Positions 12,291-23,892 of a stretch of DNA of 64,000 bases are shown piece after piece; within the stretch, counting starts at the first letter, position 1; every line of letters begins with the position of its first letter. The stretch is from Phialocephala subalpina. Lineage: Eukaryota > Ascomycota > Leotiomycetes > Helotiales > Mollisiaceae. Under the pieces are notes generated by a model. It made no database searches. It had not been told where the DNA came from and saw only the letters and a program-made list of their open reading frames with translations. The stretch covers positions 773,981 to 837,980 of the forward strand of contig FJOG01000012.1 of NCBI GenBank assembly GCA_900073065.1, written 5' to 3'. A program made the translations under genes and the position numbers.

Positions 12291-14419
12291 ATGCAGTTGT
12301 ATCTACAAGTACGTCTCGATCCCTCGAAATCTTGCTTACACACCCTTGAGTCCCTCGTTCTCACTCATACTACCGTCTCTTCCGAGCTTGATATTCTAAT
12401 GTCTAGATGCTGTTACCAACACCAGTCGTTTTTTCCCTGTTCCTATCGTTCGCCCAGTGTCGGCCAAACGCTTCCGTGCCCCCTCAACCTCGGCGCAGAA
12501 ACCCTCGAAGTCTTTGGGGCAATTTCAATGATTCGCTCATTGAGGGCATCACCGTCAATGAAATCCGCAACAGCGGTGTTGCAACGACCTTTGACTTTGT
12601 CATAGTGGGTGGTGGTCCTGGAGGCCTGACTCTGGCTCTGCGTCTGACTGAAGATCCCACCGTTCGTGTTGCTGTCGTCGAGAAAGGAACGCTATCAAAA
12701 GCATCCTTCACATTCCAACTTGGAGAGCTAGCAACGTCAACATTTGTTGATCCAACAAACCCAGCTCTGATGCCAAGTATTGACTACATCGACGTAACGG
12801 AGCCGATAAAAGCAAATGGATATCGTCAACACTATCCGCAGGGGAAGATGCTTGGTGGATCGAGTGCACGAGGATTCTCCGCGTAAGTCCTTATCCCTTC
12901 CTGCTATTACACCTTGTGCTGAACATCCTTTAGATATACTCGAGGAACTAGAGGAGCTTTTCAAAAGTGGGCAGATGCCGTTGACGATCAGTCATATGCG
13001 TGGGATAACTTCTTTCCATACCTCCAGAAATCGGTTCAGTTCACACCGCCGAATGTCACTCTCAGAGGATTCAACTCGAGCGATATCATGTTCGATTCAA
13101 GCTCTTTCTCACCGACAGGCGGTCCTTTACAAGCTGGGTTTGCAAACTACGTCTCTCCTCTCGCGACCTGGATGAAGCTTGCCTGGCAAGCACTTGGCGT
13201 CAAGCCCGCCTCGGGATTCAACAGTGGCACACTTGAAGGAGTCCAGTACATTCCGCTCAACATCAATTCTTCTGACGAACACCGCTCATCTGCAGACTCA
13301 GCCATGTTCGAAGCATCTCGCAATCGCAAAAACTTAGTCGTCTTCGCCTACACCCAAGCAACGATGATCTCCTTCAACAAGAATAAAATTGCTACTGGTA
13401 TCATGGCAAGCGATATCAACAACGATACGTTCCAACTGCAAGCCGAACGCGAGGTCATATCATGTGCCGGCGTCTTCCGGTCTCCGCAATTGCTGATGGT
13501 CTCTGGCATCGGCCCTGCTGAAGTGCTGAACAACCTCAGCATACCATTAATAGCAGATCGACCAGGCGTAGGCCAGAACCTACAAGACCAATCATTCGTC
13601 GGTATCACCTACGAGGTAGATTTCAACACCACAAGCCAAATATTCAACACTCAGTTCGCAGATTTTGCCAATAGCAGTTTCTCTCAAGGTCTCGGAATCC
13701 TCACTGATGCAGTCGATCTCAGCATCTTCGAAGGTGTACCACCCGAATTCAACACCTCTCTGTCACCCAAGACCCAAGCTGCTCTGTCTCAGCTCCCTTG
13801 TGATTGGCCAATATATCAATACCTACCCGTCAACGCTGATCTTTTGATCTTCCGGACCGTCGAGTCCAAGCCGCCGACAAACACAACCCTTGCGCCAAAT
13901 TATGGCTCTCTTGCGTGTTCAATCTCGGCACCTTTCTCTCGAGGCAGTGTATCCATCAACTCAGCCAGCAATCTCAACCCACCAGTCGTCGACATCGGCT
14001 ATCTCAATGACGAGCGGGACATCGAACTCCTGACCATAGCTTTCAAACGTGGTCGTCAAGCCTGGACCCGACCCGAGATGAAACCCGCTCTCATTGGACG
14101 CGAATACTGGCCTGGCTACGATCTTGTTCCGGACTCATCTGATGAAGCAATCCGCAATCATGTCATACAAAACGTGATGCCGATATGGGAAGCTACCTCG
14201 ACATGCAAGATGGGTACCCTGAATGATCCTACTGCTGTTGTTGATTCAAGAGCGAGAGTCATCGGTGTGAAGGGATTGAGAGTTGTTGATGCCAGCGCAT
14301 TTCCATTCATGTTACCTGGTCATCAGGCTGCTACTGTTTTTGGACTCGCTGAGAGAGTGGCGGATCTGATAAAGGCAGATTGGGGGCAGGGTATTGACTC
14401 AACATCATTTGAGGCCTGA
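12291..14419 (+). CDS. Secreted GMC-family oxidoreductase (FAD), catalytic His replaced by Glu
   Basis: Glucose-methanol-choline family flavoprotein of about 655 residues. Two starts are possible: ATG 12407 (MLLPTPVVFSLFLSFAQC, a signal peptide), or ATG 12291 with a six-codon first exon (12291-12308) and a 98-nt intron that ends exactly before ATG 12407. The intron 12883-12933 splits FSA/YTRG. Motifs: FAD-binding VIVGGGPGGLTLALRL, GGSSARGFSAYTRGT (GMC signature 1 region), GVFRSPQLLMVSGIGP (GMC signature 2), and the C-terminal LPGHQAATVFGLAE with its conserved His. In the first catalytic position the sequence reads PIWEATSTCKMG, where relatives have a His (IWHASGTCKMG), so oxidase or dehydrogenase activity may be altered. 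The likely substrates are alcohols, sugars or aryl alcohols, perhaps supplying H2O2 alongside the laccase. Confidence 0.9.
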
Positions 14420-15216
14420 GGTGCCTGTCGTGTCAGCGGCGAAAAAGCGCGCTCAGGTGACGGACGCTACAATCGGTAATCTCAGATACAATGCAATAGC
14501 CTAACACGATCAATGATGGGTTCTCGATTCCTTAAGGAACATGGCTGCACGGCTCTTAAGGGAAAGTTTTGGTGGCGCCCAACAAGGAGTGCAGTCCGTG
14601 AAGTCGCCCATTCGCGTCCTCTCGCCCAGATTTCTCTTCGTGCTGTGCACTGCATGGCTGACCTATTCCATGGTCTATGAATCCTCGGAATTTACGTCCG
14701 AATGAACAATGAGGCGCAATATGCGTCGGAGCAGTGTTGCACGAATTGACATTGGATCCAATAGCATGCGATGGAAAAAGCGCCCGTAAGACCTTGAACG
14801 TCTTTCAGACTGGAGTCCCCCCTTTCTCGTTCTCTATTAATTGACTGCTTCACCGAATTTCAATCAGATGGCCTTCTTGCCCAGGACACAGACGAGATAT
14901 AAGCCGTAAACAGACCATCTCAGCCATCTCATTGAACTATCTCCAAAGTACGACTCTCAAACTCCAACCTCGATGACTACTTCCTTTGTTGATCGAATTC
15001 CTGTGGCCTTCATAGACGAGGAGACTCAGATGTTGCTAGATGAGGCCCTGACGTGGGCATACATGCTGCATGGAATACACAGAACTCGGGCGTTGAGACT
15101 GATTTTCTGTCCAGTAGCAGCTTATCAGAGTAATTGGGTTGATTAGAGAACAACAAACGCCTCTATCACTAGGATGGAAGTAATATGTGGGCAATGAGAG
15201 CGTAAGTTCTATCTCA
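14420..15216. other. Intergenic region
   Basis: Lies between the GMC gene end and the HET pseudogene end. No coding signal is seen. Confidence 0.5.
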
Positions 15217-17336
15217 TCAAATGATTGTAATTGCCCTCGACTCGTTGCCATACCCATCGTCTTCGTCGTTCCTCCAAAGAATCGCCCCAATCCTTGCTGT
15301 TGTTCCTTTGACCGGTACTAAAGCAAGAGCAAACTCAGGCTTCAGCGGCAAGCTCCAAAGTTCAAGCTCTTTCGTCTCATTGTCCTCGAGATCCAGTATT
15401 AGCTTAGCATGCGACTGCTGAGGGTTCTCAGTCATATCTCCCGAGTCTAGTTTGCTGCTAATGGCGTATGCGTAGTACCAACTCCCATATCCTTGATGTT
15501 TCATCTTCCATTTTTGCCTTCATATCTTTGCTCTGACGCATATACTGCCATTTGAAACTCGTTCCATTGGGTCACGCCCCACGGGAGTAGTTGATGCTGT
15601 AAGAATTTCCAGATCACCTTCTTTTAGAACCTCAGAAGTTTCATCGAAAATAATTTGTCCATCGATACTCGCCCATGTCCACAACGGTGCCCTGTAGTCC
15701 GCAGGTTTAGACCAATTATTTGATGCCTGAGGGCCGAATAAGTAGTTGATGCACCAACAAATTTGATCGATCAAGGATTCCGGCCATATACCAGCAAGAT
15801 ATATGCCACCATACCTCTCTTGGTAGTGGCGAGCCAAACCGGAGAGAGCAGGTAGTTTGTCATCTGCTCATGTCAGGAATCTCTTGCAATAGTCCTCGAC
15901 TATCTGGGCCCACGACATGGCGTCGCTGCTTGTTGTAACCAAGTATCCTGTCTGCGCGATAGACTCGAAGGATCCGGATTCGTGGTACACAGTTGTACCT
16001 ATCCGAAGAATCGTTTCTCGTGGCTGAAAAATCAGGAAGCGGGGAGACAAGGCTTCCTCTTGCAAGGTCCACGCCCGAGTATATAGATCGGATGCTGCAC
16101 GATTGTCCTTTGTTGATTCTCCCTTTCTCGCAAAATAGAGACAACTGTGTTGTGGAATTGGCGCTTTCATGCAATAGTACCCAGGCACAACATCGGAGGG
16201 GTACCTCTCTTCGTAAAGCCCTAATCCGGACTCGTAATCCAGTCCAGCTGCCAAGGTTAACCAGCTCTGGCTATAATAAATTCCCATCTTGGGCGATTAG
16301 ATATCCCAATCAGGAGTAGAGTCCTGTATAATGCATAACGAATCTATCCATATATATGGTATGTCGAATGCCTGGGTGGTCCTCATAGCGTCGCGAAAAG
16401 TCGGGGAGAGATCATTGATCAGAATCCCATTTGTTCGACTATTCAAGGTCGCTGTTGTTGTGGTCAATGGTTTGGACTGTGCCCAACGATGGCTGAGACA
16501 GATATAATGAGCGCGTGTGTGACTGTCTTCGAATTCCCGAACATATACAACCTTGGAACCCAGCTTCCCGACATCTATGGCGCGTTTAGGTAATAGTGGA
16601 GCGGTGGCCGATGTTGGCGGAGCTGAGCTCATCAGTATCGACTCAAATCGATTAACGGTAACATCGATTGTTGAGCACTTCATCAAGCGCCTGGCGGAAA
16701 TCTCTTTCCAAAGCGGATCTCCTGCTACAAATCAGCGCTGCCAAAGTGTAAACGAGTGGGGAGAAAGACCTTCGTCGGCAAACAAGTCCATAGTCGCTAC
16801 TTTACGATGGGGAATATCTAGGCGAAGACTAATGTAGACCTCGATTAGTTAAATCTTAGAATCGAAACACAAGGAAACCCCTTAGCATCTTTCTCAGCTG
16901 CCGGTACCACATTCGAAGCCAGTGGCGGATAGGGGAACAAAATCTCGCATATCCAAAAACAAAGCCAACATCCGCCCTTAACAGCTTTAAGACAAGGTCC
17001 AAAGGTATCGTAGTGGCGATAACCGTTGACGGAGGTTAGAGCTCCCCAAGTCATGGCTCGGCACACCTTGCAGGGATTGTGGGCTATACTTGGGAGGTGA
17101 ACGCCATCGTCTTCCAGAATCCACGTAGTAAATTTGTGTACGGCATCTGAATCATTCCATGCTTGCCAGCCACTGATCCTGGCCCAGAAGCCATTCTCAT
17201 TCGAAGATCTCGGATCATCTGCAAGCTGGAGCCCATCGCCTTCATACATTGATTTGTACGTCTGCTCAGAGTAAGTCTCGCCCATCCTGTGAGAGGATGT
17301 TGGCTCCCAGAAGAAAAGTTGAGATTGGGTTATCAA
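15217..17336 (-). pseudogene. HET-domain (heterokaryon incompatibility) gene inactivated by in-frame stops
   Basis: The minus strand reads as one HET protein in a constant frame (codon starts at multiples of 3) from about 16855 to 15217, interrupted by four stops: TGA 16734-16732, TAA 16299-16297, TGA 15870-15868 and TGA 15522-15520. The text on both sides is collinear with the family: DLFADEG, the HET core YICLSHRWAQ...IPYIWIDSLCIIQD, then SPKMGIYYSQSWLTLAA, YTRAWTLQEEALSPR, and DDKLPALSGLARHYQERYGG. The N-terminal segment (17336-16845, CKVCRAMTWG...GGCWLCFWIC) is in another frame and joins by an intron or a frameshift that I could not resolve. Each stop is one C-to-T step from CGA or CAA. 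Intact HET proteins trigger cell death after fusion of incompatible hyphae; this copy cannot make the full protein. Confidence 0.85.
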
Positions 17337-17769
17337 CTAAGTGGACTGTGGCCTGAGCTTTCTCTTAGAGAAGTGTTCGGCTTTCAGCCGTACAGCCTCA
17401 CCACTCTGATTCAAGATGGCTTCATTTGCGGCTTCTGATTGGCTCAAGGTTTCACTGAATCACTGCGAATATCCAGAAGCAGAAGATGGACGGTCAATAC
17501 TTGATCTACTGTACAAACAATAAGAGTACTCACTAGCTCATATCCACCAATCCCCCGCGCCACGGACAGTATCACTCAGGAAAGACGTGGTACTTCCAAA
17601 ATGCTGGCGAAGATTAACCGAAACTGGTTTGGTAACTAACACAAGAGTCATGAACTCATATAGAATTCATGCTACACAAGTTCACCCATAAACCAAACGC
17701 AAGACTCCAAACTCCTCGCTATTCACATATGAACACAATGTAAAATATCAATAACGGTGAACAGCAGCT
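17337..17769. other. Intergenic region
   Basis: Separates the HET pseudogene from the LRR gene. No gene is seen. Confidence 0.5.
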
Positions 17770-19363
17770 TCACTCAGTAGCCACAACTGCATCTTCCACC
17801 ACTGCCACCTTTTCAGGAACACATAGCCAACTGCAACCTCTTCGCATCAGAGGAACCATGCTCTCCAAGACATCTCTCTCATTTTCCATCTGTCTGAGTG
17901 GACTCGCCGCGCTCGCCATTGCATTACGCTCAATCACCTTGGCAATCTCCCACCACTCGATCCATTCTGTTCGTGGCTGTATAAAGTTGCGTTGACAAAT
18001 TGTGCATTTGCTTCCTCCAGAATCCTTCTTCACCATAACATCGCGCAAGAGATCGAAGAAGAATTCGGGACTGTCGTCTGGAAGCCATGAAGTAAGGTGA
18101 GGAAGATCCTTGTGCCTTGAGCAGGCATTCAAGGCTACTTCGAATAGGGACGGGGCGCGAGAGAGATCTCCACGAGAGGTTGGTGGCTGGGGTGTGTCGT
18201 TGGCATCTGCCACGGGAATGGGAGAAGAATCGTTGCAGAAGTTGGGTCCTTTCGACAACGTGCCGTTGATGTCAAGATATCTGACCTCAGTCCGCGCTTG
18301 ATACGTAACGTTCCATTGTGAATGCCATGATCGTCGCCTCTGTTCGAGAGAGACAGAACATACAGCTCCGCGACGATGCCGTGCTCGCCCGCGATTTCCG
18401 AGCCCAATCTTGTATTGTAGTTCTTCCTCTTGTTTGTCTGCTTCGTGATCTGGGGGGAATTGTGGCTGGTAGAAAGGGTTCGGGTGTAGGTTGAGACTGT
18501 TCAACCGGCTGGTATCGGAGAAGAGATCTAGGATTTCGAATGGGAGGGAACGAAGGCTGTTCTGCGATATGTTCAGCTCTTTGAGATTGGAAAGTTTGCC
18601 GATTCCAGGAGGAAGTTCTTCGAACTGGTTCCCTCGCAGACTCAGCACGGTGAGGCGATCGAGGTTAAAAAGCTCTCCTGGGAGAGATGTAAGGTCGTTT
18701 GATGCTAGGAACACCTTGATTTTGGGTTCAAGTCGGGTGAACACGCCTTCAATGACAGGTGGAATGGGCGTGAGGGTAGCAAGCTGTCGGATAGTGGCAT
18801 TGGAAAGGGTTGTCAGTCCTCGAGAGCTGCAACAACATGTTAGCTTTGAAATAATCTTGACAGAACGCGACATACGATAGATCAATGCTCTCATTGCCTT
18901 CCTCCAAGCACCTTTGGATTTGACCTTGTACCAGTTCCTCCGGAGTTGGCAGCCGTCTTGCAGATTGAGTTCCACGCGAGTGTCTCACGGGCAACGCCAT
19001 AGCATTTCTCGACTCGAGTTCCTCCAAGACTTCATCAACATCTGTTCCATCACTACCCATAAACACCCCACTGTCGAATTGGCGCTCAAACGTCCTCCTG
19101 CTCTTCTTCTCCGGCGCATGCTCTTGAGATTCTTGAGAGCTTTCCTCGGAAGCGGGTCTTTGGTGGTACCATGGTCCTCGGAACTTCTTCTTCCTCCGCT
19201 CTTGTGTATAATTGTCTGCCGACGGATCGTCATCGCTCGAGAAGAGGGCTGGGTCACTCGATGCAGGAGGGCTGCTTCGGACGCGTTTGCCAGCCGCGTT
19301 CTTCGAGAACGACTCGGTGACAGGATCCCAACGAAGCCGGGGAAGTGGGAGTTCGTCTGCCAT
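17770..19363 (-). CDS. Leucine-rich-repeat protein with C-terminal Cys motif (514 aa)
   Basis: Two exons, 19363-18876 and 18826-17770, split by a 49-nt intron (GTATGT...TTGCAG, CTAAC branch). The N-terminal 130 residues are disordered and charged (RRKKKFRGPWYHQRP). An LRR block follows from about residue 165: LKVFLASNDLTSLPGEL.., LTVLSLRGNQFEELPPGI.., LKELNISQNSLRSLPFEI.., LNSLNLHPNPF. This is about four or five repeats of the LxxLxLxxNxLxxLP type. A variable linker leads to a C-terminal part with CTICQRNFIQPRTEWIEWWEI, a CxxC pair that may bind zinc, and a later CSWLC. LRRs of this kind are protein-binding; cytosolic or nuclear scaffolding is likely. No named orthologue is recognised. Confidence 0.85.
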
Positions 19364-20268
19364 TACTCCAAGGTAGCACCAGGGATTTGTACCAAAATGG
19401 AATCAATTGGAAGTGGGATGGATTTCTTGAGTACTTGACGATGGTTATTGACGCGTTTTGGTCGAAAGCCGATTATTTGCCGGCAGTCAATTCATCAATG
19501 GTCCGTGCAAGGTTCATGTCAACTTCCAACACTCTTTTGGCCTTTCTTCTTCCTTGAGTATTTTTCTTCCGATATGAAAATAGTTGAACGTCAAATAATT
19601 CCATTGAGAGAAGCTATCATAATCCTGCAAGCTTCAGGCTGCAACGACCTTTCGGAACTACGCATCGGTACGAAGAAGGTCGACGAGAGTACCACCCTCC
19701 TTCTCGTATACATTGTTCAGTCGGATGTCACCACCGAGGACTGCTTGTAAGAACTTACTTGGGCTATCACGCTTATGTTTGAAGCTTTCTGAGCCTAACG
19801 CTCGTATGTCCTTTCTGAGACTTCTGGGGTTTGTCAATCGGGGCTCTCGAATATTTTGCCACCTTGCTTCGAGTTAACTCCGATGTCATCGGGGACTACT
19901 AAGACTACTACGTCCTATATTTTGTTTGTTAATGCCTGTTTCTCTTTCAATATGGAGTCTAGTATTGGCTTACAGAATCTTCAGTCATGCAAATGTCATT
20001 CGGCAATGGTATCTACAAGGATCAAAAAGCTTCTTTTCTACTTACCATGACGTATTGACAGTTTCCCATGGCAAGTGTCATGGCTTTGTTTATAAAGCAT
20101 ACACTTTTCGATGTCGTATGACCCATATTCGAGAGCAATGATGTAGGGTGTCTCTTTCCGTCCGTTTTTCTGCTCTGATATATTGCACGCAGTCCTCTCG
20201 CTCACTCTCCATCTTCGTTGCAACATAACACTTGAATTTTCGAATTAGACCTTCTCACAAATTTCAAG
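19364..20268. other. Divergent intergenic region
   Basis: About 0.9 kb between the divergent LRR and alcohol dehydrogenase genes, presumably containing both promoters. No gene is seen. Confidence 0.5.
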
Positions 20269-21684
20269 ATGGATAATGTCAAGACCACCCCGCCTGGTAT
20301 CACAACAACTGTTGCCAACCAGGCACAGAGTCATATGGGAGACCGTCCTACATCGACAACCAACACTCCAAACATGCGTCCAGATGAGAAGCAGCTCACT
20401 CTCCAATGGTTTGGCAACAAAGGTACCTCATCATCTGCTTAGGCCTTGACATTCAACGCTTACTTACATACCCCAGATGTCCGAGTCGTTGAAGCTCCAG
20501 TACCTGCGATCACTGAACCCACAGATGTCATCTGCAAAGTCACCGGCACAACAGTATGCGGCAGCGACCTCCACCTCTACCGCAAAGAAATCCTCCAACT
20601 TCAAGCCGGCGACATCTTAGGTCATGAATGGATGGGTGTCGTTGACGAAGTCGGCTCCGGCATCAAGAACGTCAAGAAAGGCGACCGAGTCGTTGCCTCT
20701 TTCCAAATCGCCTGCGGTACTTGCAAATTTTGCAAAGAAGGCCTCTCCTCCATGTGCGACACCACAAACTCCTCCTCCCTCCAAGAAAAGCTCTACGGAA
20801 AGCCATTTGCCGGTCTATTCGGATACTCTCATTTCGCAGGCGGATTTGCTGGTGGCCAGGCTGAGTGGGTCCGTTGCCCATTTGGAGATGTCAATCTTTT
20901 GAAGATCCCAGATTCTGTACCTGATGAGAAAGCTCTTTTCCTCTCGGATATCATCCCAACTTCATACCACGCAGTTCAATGCGCTGAAGTGAAAGAAGGC
21001 AAGAGTGTCGCGATCTGGGGTGCTGGTCCGATTGGTTTACTGGCCGCGAAATGGTGCCAACTTGCTGGGGCAAGTCGAGTGATTGTCATCGATCACATCA
21101 AAGAGCGTTTAGATCTTGCCAAGAAAACGAGTGGATGCGATATTATCAATTTCGACAAAGACCAGGACGTCGTTGCGGCTATCTACAAACTCGAACCAGA
21201 TGGAGTCGATTGCGGTATCGACGCTGCAGCATTCCGTTACACGAAAGGCTGGCTCCACGGAATTCAACACGCTGTTGGCCTCGAAACAGACAGCTCCGAA
21301 ATCCCGAATGAAGCTTTACGAGCTGTGCGAAAGTTTGGAACTATTTCTTTGGTTGCGGATTACGCAGCTCTCACCAATCAATTTCTCATCGGCGCTTTGA
21401 TGGAGAAAGGCATTACGCTTCGAGGAACTGGTCAAGCTCCAGTGCAGAAATATTGGAAAAATCTCTTGTCGAAAATCGAAAGCGGAGAATTTGATCCTAC
21501 AATCATCCTCTCGCATCGATTCAAGATTGATGAGTTCAGAGAATTGTATGATGCTTTCGACAAGAAAGAGATGGGTATCATAAAGACGTTCGTGCAGACG
21601 AAGTTTTCGGCTCCTCCTCATCCAGGTACGCCTGCGTTGAGCAGTTTGAGGGAGGGGGATGTTAAGCCTTCTGCTGTTGCATAG
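20269..21684 (+). CDS. Zinc-dependent alcohol dehydrogenase, MDR family (453 aa)
   Basis: Exons 20269-20422 and 20477-21684 (intron 54 nt, phase 1). Medium-chain dehydrogenase/reductase with both zinc sites: catalytic CGSDLH and GHEWMG, and structural CGTCKFCKEGLSSMC. The Rossmann motif GAGPIGLLAAKW binds NAD(P). The long loop TKGWLHGIQHAVGLETD is typical of the branch that includes glutathione-independent formaldehyde dehydrogenase and related fungal enzymes. It would oxidise an alcohol or a hemithioacetal-like adduct with NAD+ in the cytosol. The N-terminal 45 residues (Thr/Asn/Gln-rich) precede the first conserved strand and may be a variable leader. The exact substrate is unknown. Confidence 0.92.
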
Positions 21685-22054
21685 GGTGTAGCCGGCAGTT
21701 CGGCAGGCTAGTAGCATGGAGATTGGTGGGATGTTTGAGTATTTTGGAAATTGTGGGACATTCATGTTTATAAAGTGTTGGTACTCATACCCGCAAATTC
21801 AACATGGTTTCAGCATATCTGATATGGCATGTCCGATGTTTCATGGGAGTCTTGGAGTGTTGTCTGCAAACTTCTGAACCACAAATGTCCTGGAACTTGA
21901 ACGGATTTGAGGCACTTGACTTCCAAGTATTCTATGTCCTCCACCCAACCCTTCTGCAACCATAGCGAGATGTGCAATCAAGATCCCATTTGAGAGAGGG
22001 TCGTAGCTCTCATGATCCGCGCCGTAACGCCTATGCCATGCAATATGCCAACCT
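21685..22054. other. Convergent intergenic region
   Basis: 3' flanks of the alcohol dehydrogenase and Plp2 genes. No gene is seen. Confidence 0.5.
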
Positions 22055-22875
22055 CTAATCCCAATCATCGTCTTCATCCTCAACTTTTGCCTTCTGCGCA
22101 CCTCTAATATGTCCCTTCTCCCTCCTCTCCTCCTCTAAGTCTTCGGCATCCCGTATCCTCTTCGTGACTCTCATATCGTTATTCTTTACTGCTCCAATCT
22201 CGATCAATAATTTGTCAATTTCCCGCATCCCGATCCTGACCCCTCCCATTGTCATCAGGGTGACCACCTGCTTCACAATATCTCCCTTATCATACACCAA
22301 TATGGTCGGACAATTCCTATCCGGATACCCCTCAATCGCCATATCCCCTCTAATCTCACAAAACTTAACCTCCCCATACTCCTGCGCCGCCGTTCTCCAA
22401 AGCTCCGTCAGCACCCTACTCTCAACATTCGTTCCCAACCCACTCGTCAAATTAACCAGCACCGGCCCATTTTTACTCGCCTCCGTAACCTCTTTAACAA
22501 AATCCGGTTTCGAAATAGGATACACAGTTCCGTGTACAGCTTTCTTTGTCAAGGCAGCAAGTTCCCGGGTTCGTTGTTGGCGGTAGGCCTCTAGGAAGTT
22601 CTCGTCCTCGAGATCTTCGAGTTCGTCGAGTTCATCGAGATCTTTACCTTCAAGTCGGTTTTCGTGCATGAGCCGGCGCGATTCGAGGATTGCTTCTTCG
22701 ATTAAGGGGGTGGGGGAGGGTGGTTTTTCGGGGATCACGCCGTGTTTGCGGAGGATGTCGTTCCTGGGGGTTTTGTTAGATGGGAGGAAGGATGACGGAG
22801 AGGAATGTACCATTCTGTATCCGCATTTGGGTCGTCTATTGGGACTGCGATGCGTTCTTCTTTTGGTGCTGCCAT
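22055..22875 (-). CDS. PLP2: Phosducin-like protein 2 (257 aa)
   Basis: Exons 22875-22811 and 22763-22055, intron 47 nt. The spliced N-terminus reads DDPNADTEWNDILRKHG, the hallmark of phosducin-like 2/PDCL3 proteins (DPN.DTEWNDILR). A helical acidic stretch (LDELDELEDLEDENFLEAYRQQR) follows, then a thioredoxin-like domain (VLVNLTSGLGTNVESRVL, VKFCEIRGDMAIEGYPDRNCPTILVY) without a CxxC redox pair, and an acidic tail (EDEDDDWD). Plp2 is an essential cytosolic cochaperone of the CCT/TRiC chaperonin that helps fold actin and tubulin. Length is close to the family norm. Confidence 0.93.
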
Positions 22876-23362
22876 GATTGTAGATTTATGGTGGTTGTCG
22901 CACAGCTATTGCCCCTCCTCGAATAAAGTACCCCTCCAAATGTGATGCCTGGAGCACGCCGACGCAAGCGAAGGATGACTGACTTGGAAGTTATGCAAAA
23001 GACGGCTACACAATTAAACATTCATTATTCAATACAAACTGATCATAAACATTCAACATAATTTCGCGTTCATGTTCAAAAGTGAACATTCCTGAATCTC
23101 CCAGCAGCATCTGAGAGCTTTGTCCTCCGCCAATCAGACGTCGCGGTTCGTGGGCCTCAGGCAGCATACCTTAGCGCATCGCCTAAGCGAAAGTTCGCAC
23201 ACTTAGACAGCAAAATTGATACTCGATCCCCTCTTTTTCCTTCTTCCAAAATCATCGACAATCGACTGACCACCGCTCTCTACGTCCTCAACTCCATCGC
23301 AACCGACGAAAGACCCGTCAGTCCACAGACAAATTTCACCGATTCGATCATAAACCGTCAAG
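22876..23362. other. Divergent promoter region of PLP2 and eS27
   Basis: About 490 bp between divergent housekeeping genes. The pyrimidine-rich stretch at 23219-23300 is typical of ribosomal protein gene leaders. Confidence 0.5.
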
Positions 23363-23892
23363 ATGGTAAGGAAACCCTTCTCGAAGTATCTATTACGCCA
23401 TGTGCGGTGAAGGCAAATTTGGCACACGACCTACATTTCTCTTCCTCGAAGATGGACATATTATGATGGGATCTTGTCTGCGGACTCTTTGGGATGCTTC
23501 GCAGATGATTGAGATCGAGAATGGACTGCTCGAAGGATATTGCAGTGCATTTGCTAACGTGGTGCTGCCTGTTTAGGTTCTCGCCGTCGATCTCCTCAAC
23601 CCAACCCCAGCCGCTGAGGCCCGCAAGCACAAGCTTAAGGTACGAAATCACCATCGAACACGACGATATACATATTAGAAGGAGGATAGAAACTGATTTT
23701 TGCCACCAGAACCTTGTCCCTGCTCCCCGATCCTTCTTCATGGATGTCAAGTGCCCCGGCTGCTTCACCATCACCACCGTCTTCTCACACGCGCAAACCG
23801 TCGTCATCTGCGCCGGCTGCTCGACCGTCCTCTGCCAACCAACCGGTGGAAAGGCTCGCTTGACCGAGGGCTGCTCGTTCCGAAGAAAGTAG
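23363..23892 (+). CDS. RPS27: 40S ribosomal protein eS27 (82 aa)
   Basis: Three exons: 23363-23365 (only the ATG), 23577-23639 and 23710-23892. The product [47 protein letters not shown]... is a near-identical match to fungal eS27. It includes the C4 zinc ribbon (CPGC...CAGCSTVLC) and the C-terminal [15 protein letters not shown]. It is part of the small ribosomal subunit. The first intron (about 211 nt) begins immediately after the start codon, an arrangement often seen in fungal ribosomal protein genes and usually linked to expression control. The second intron is 70 nt. Confidence 0.97.
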
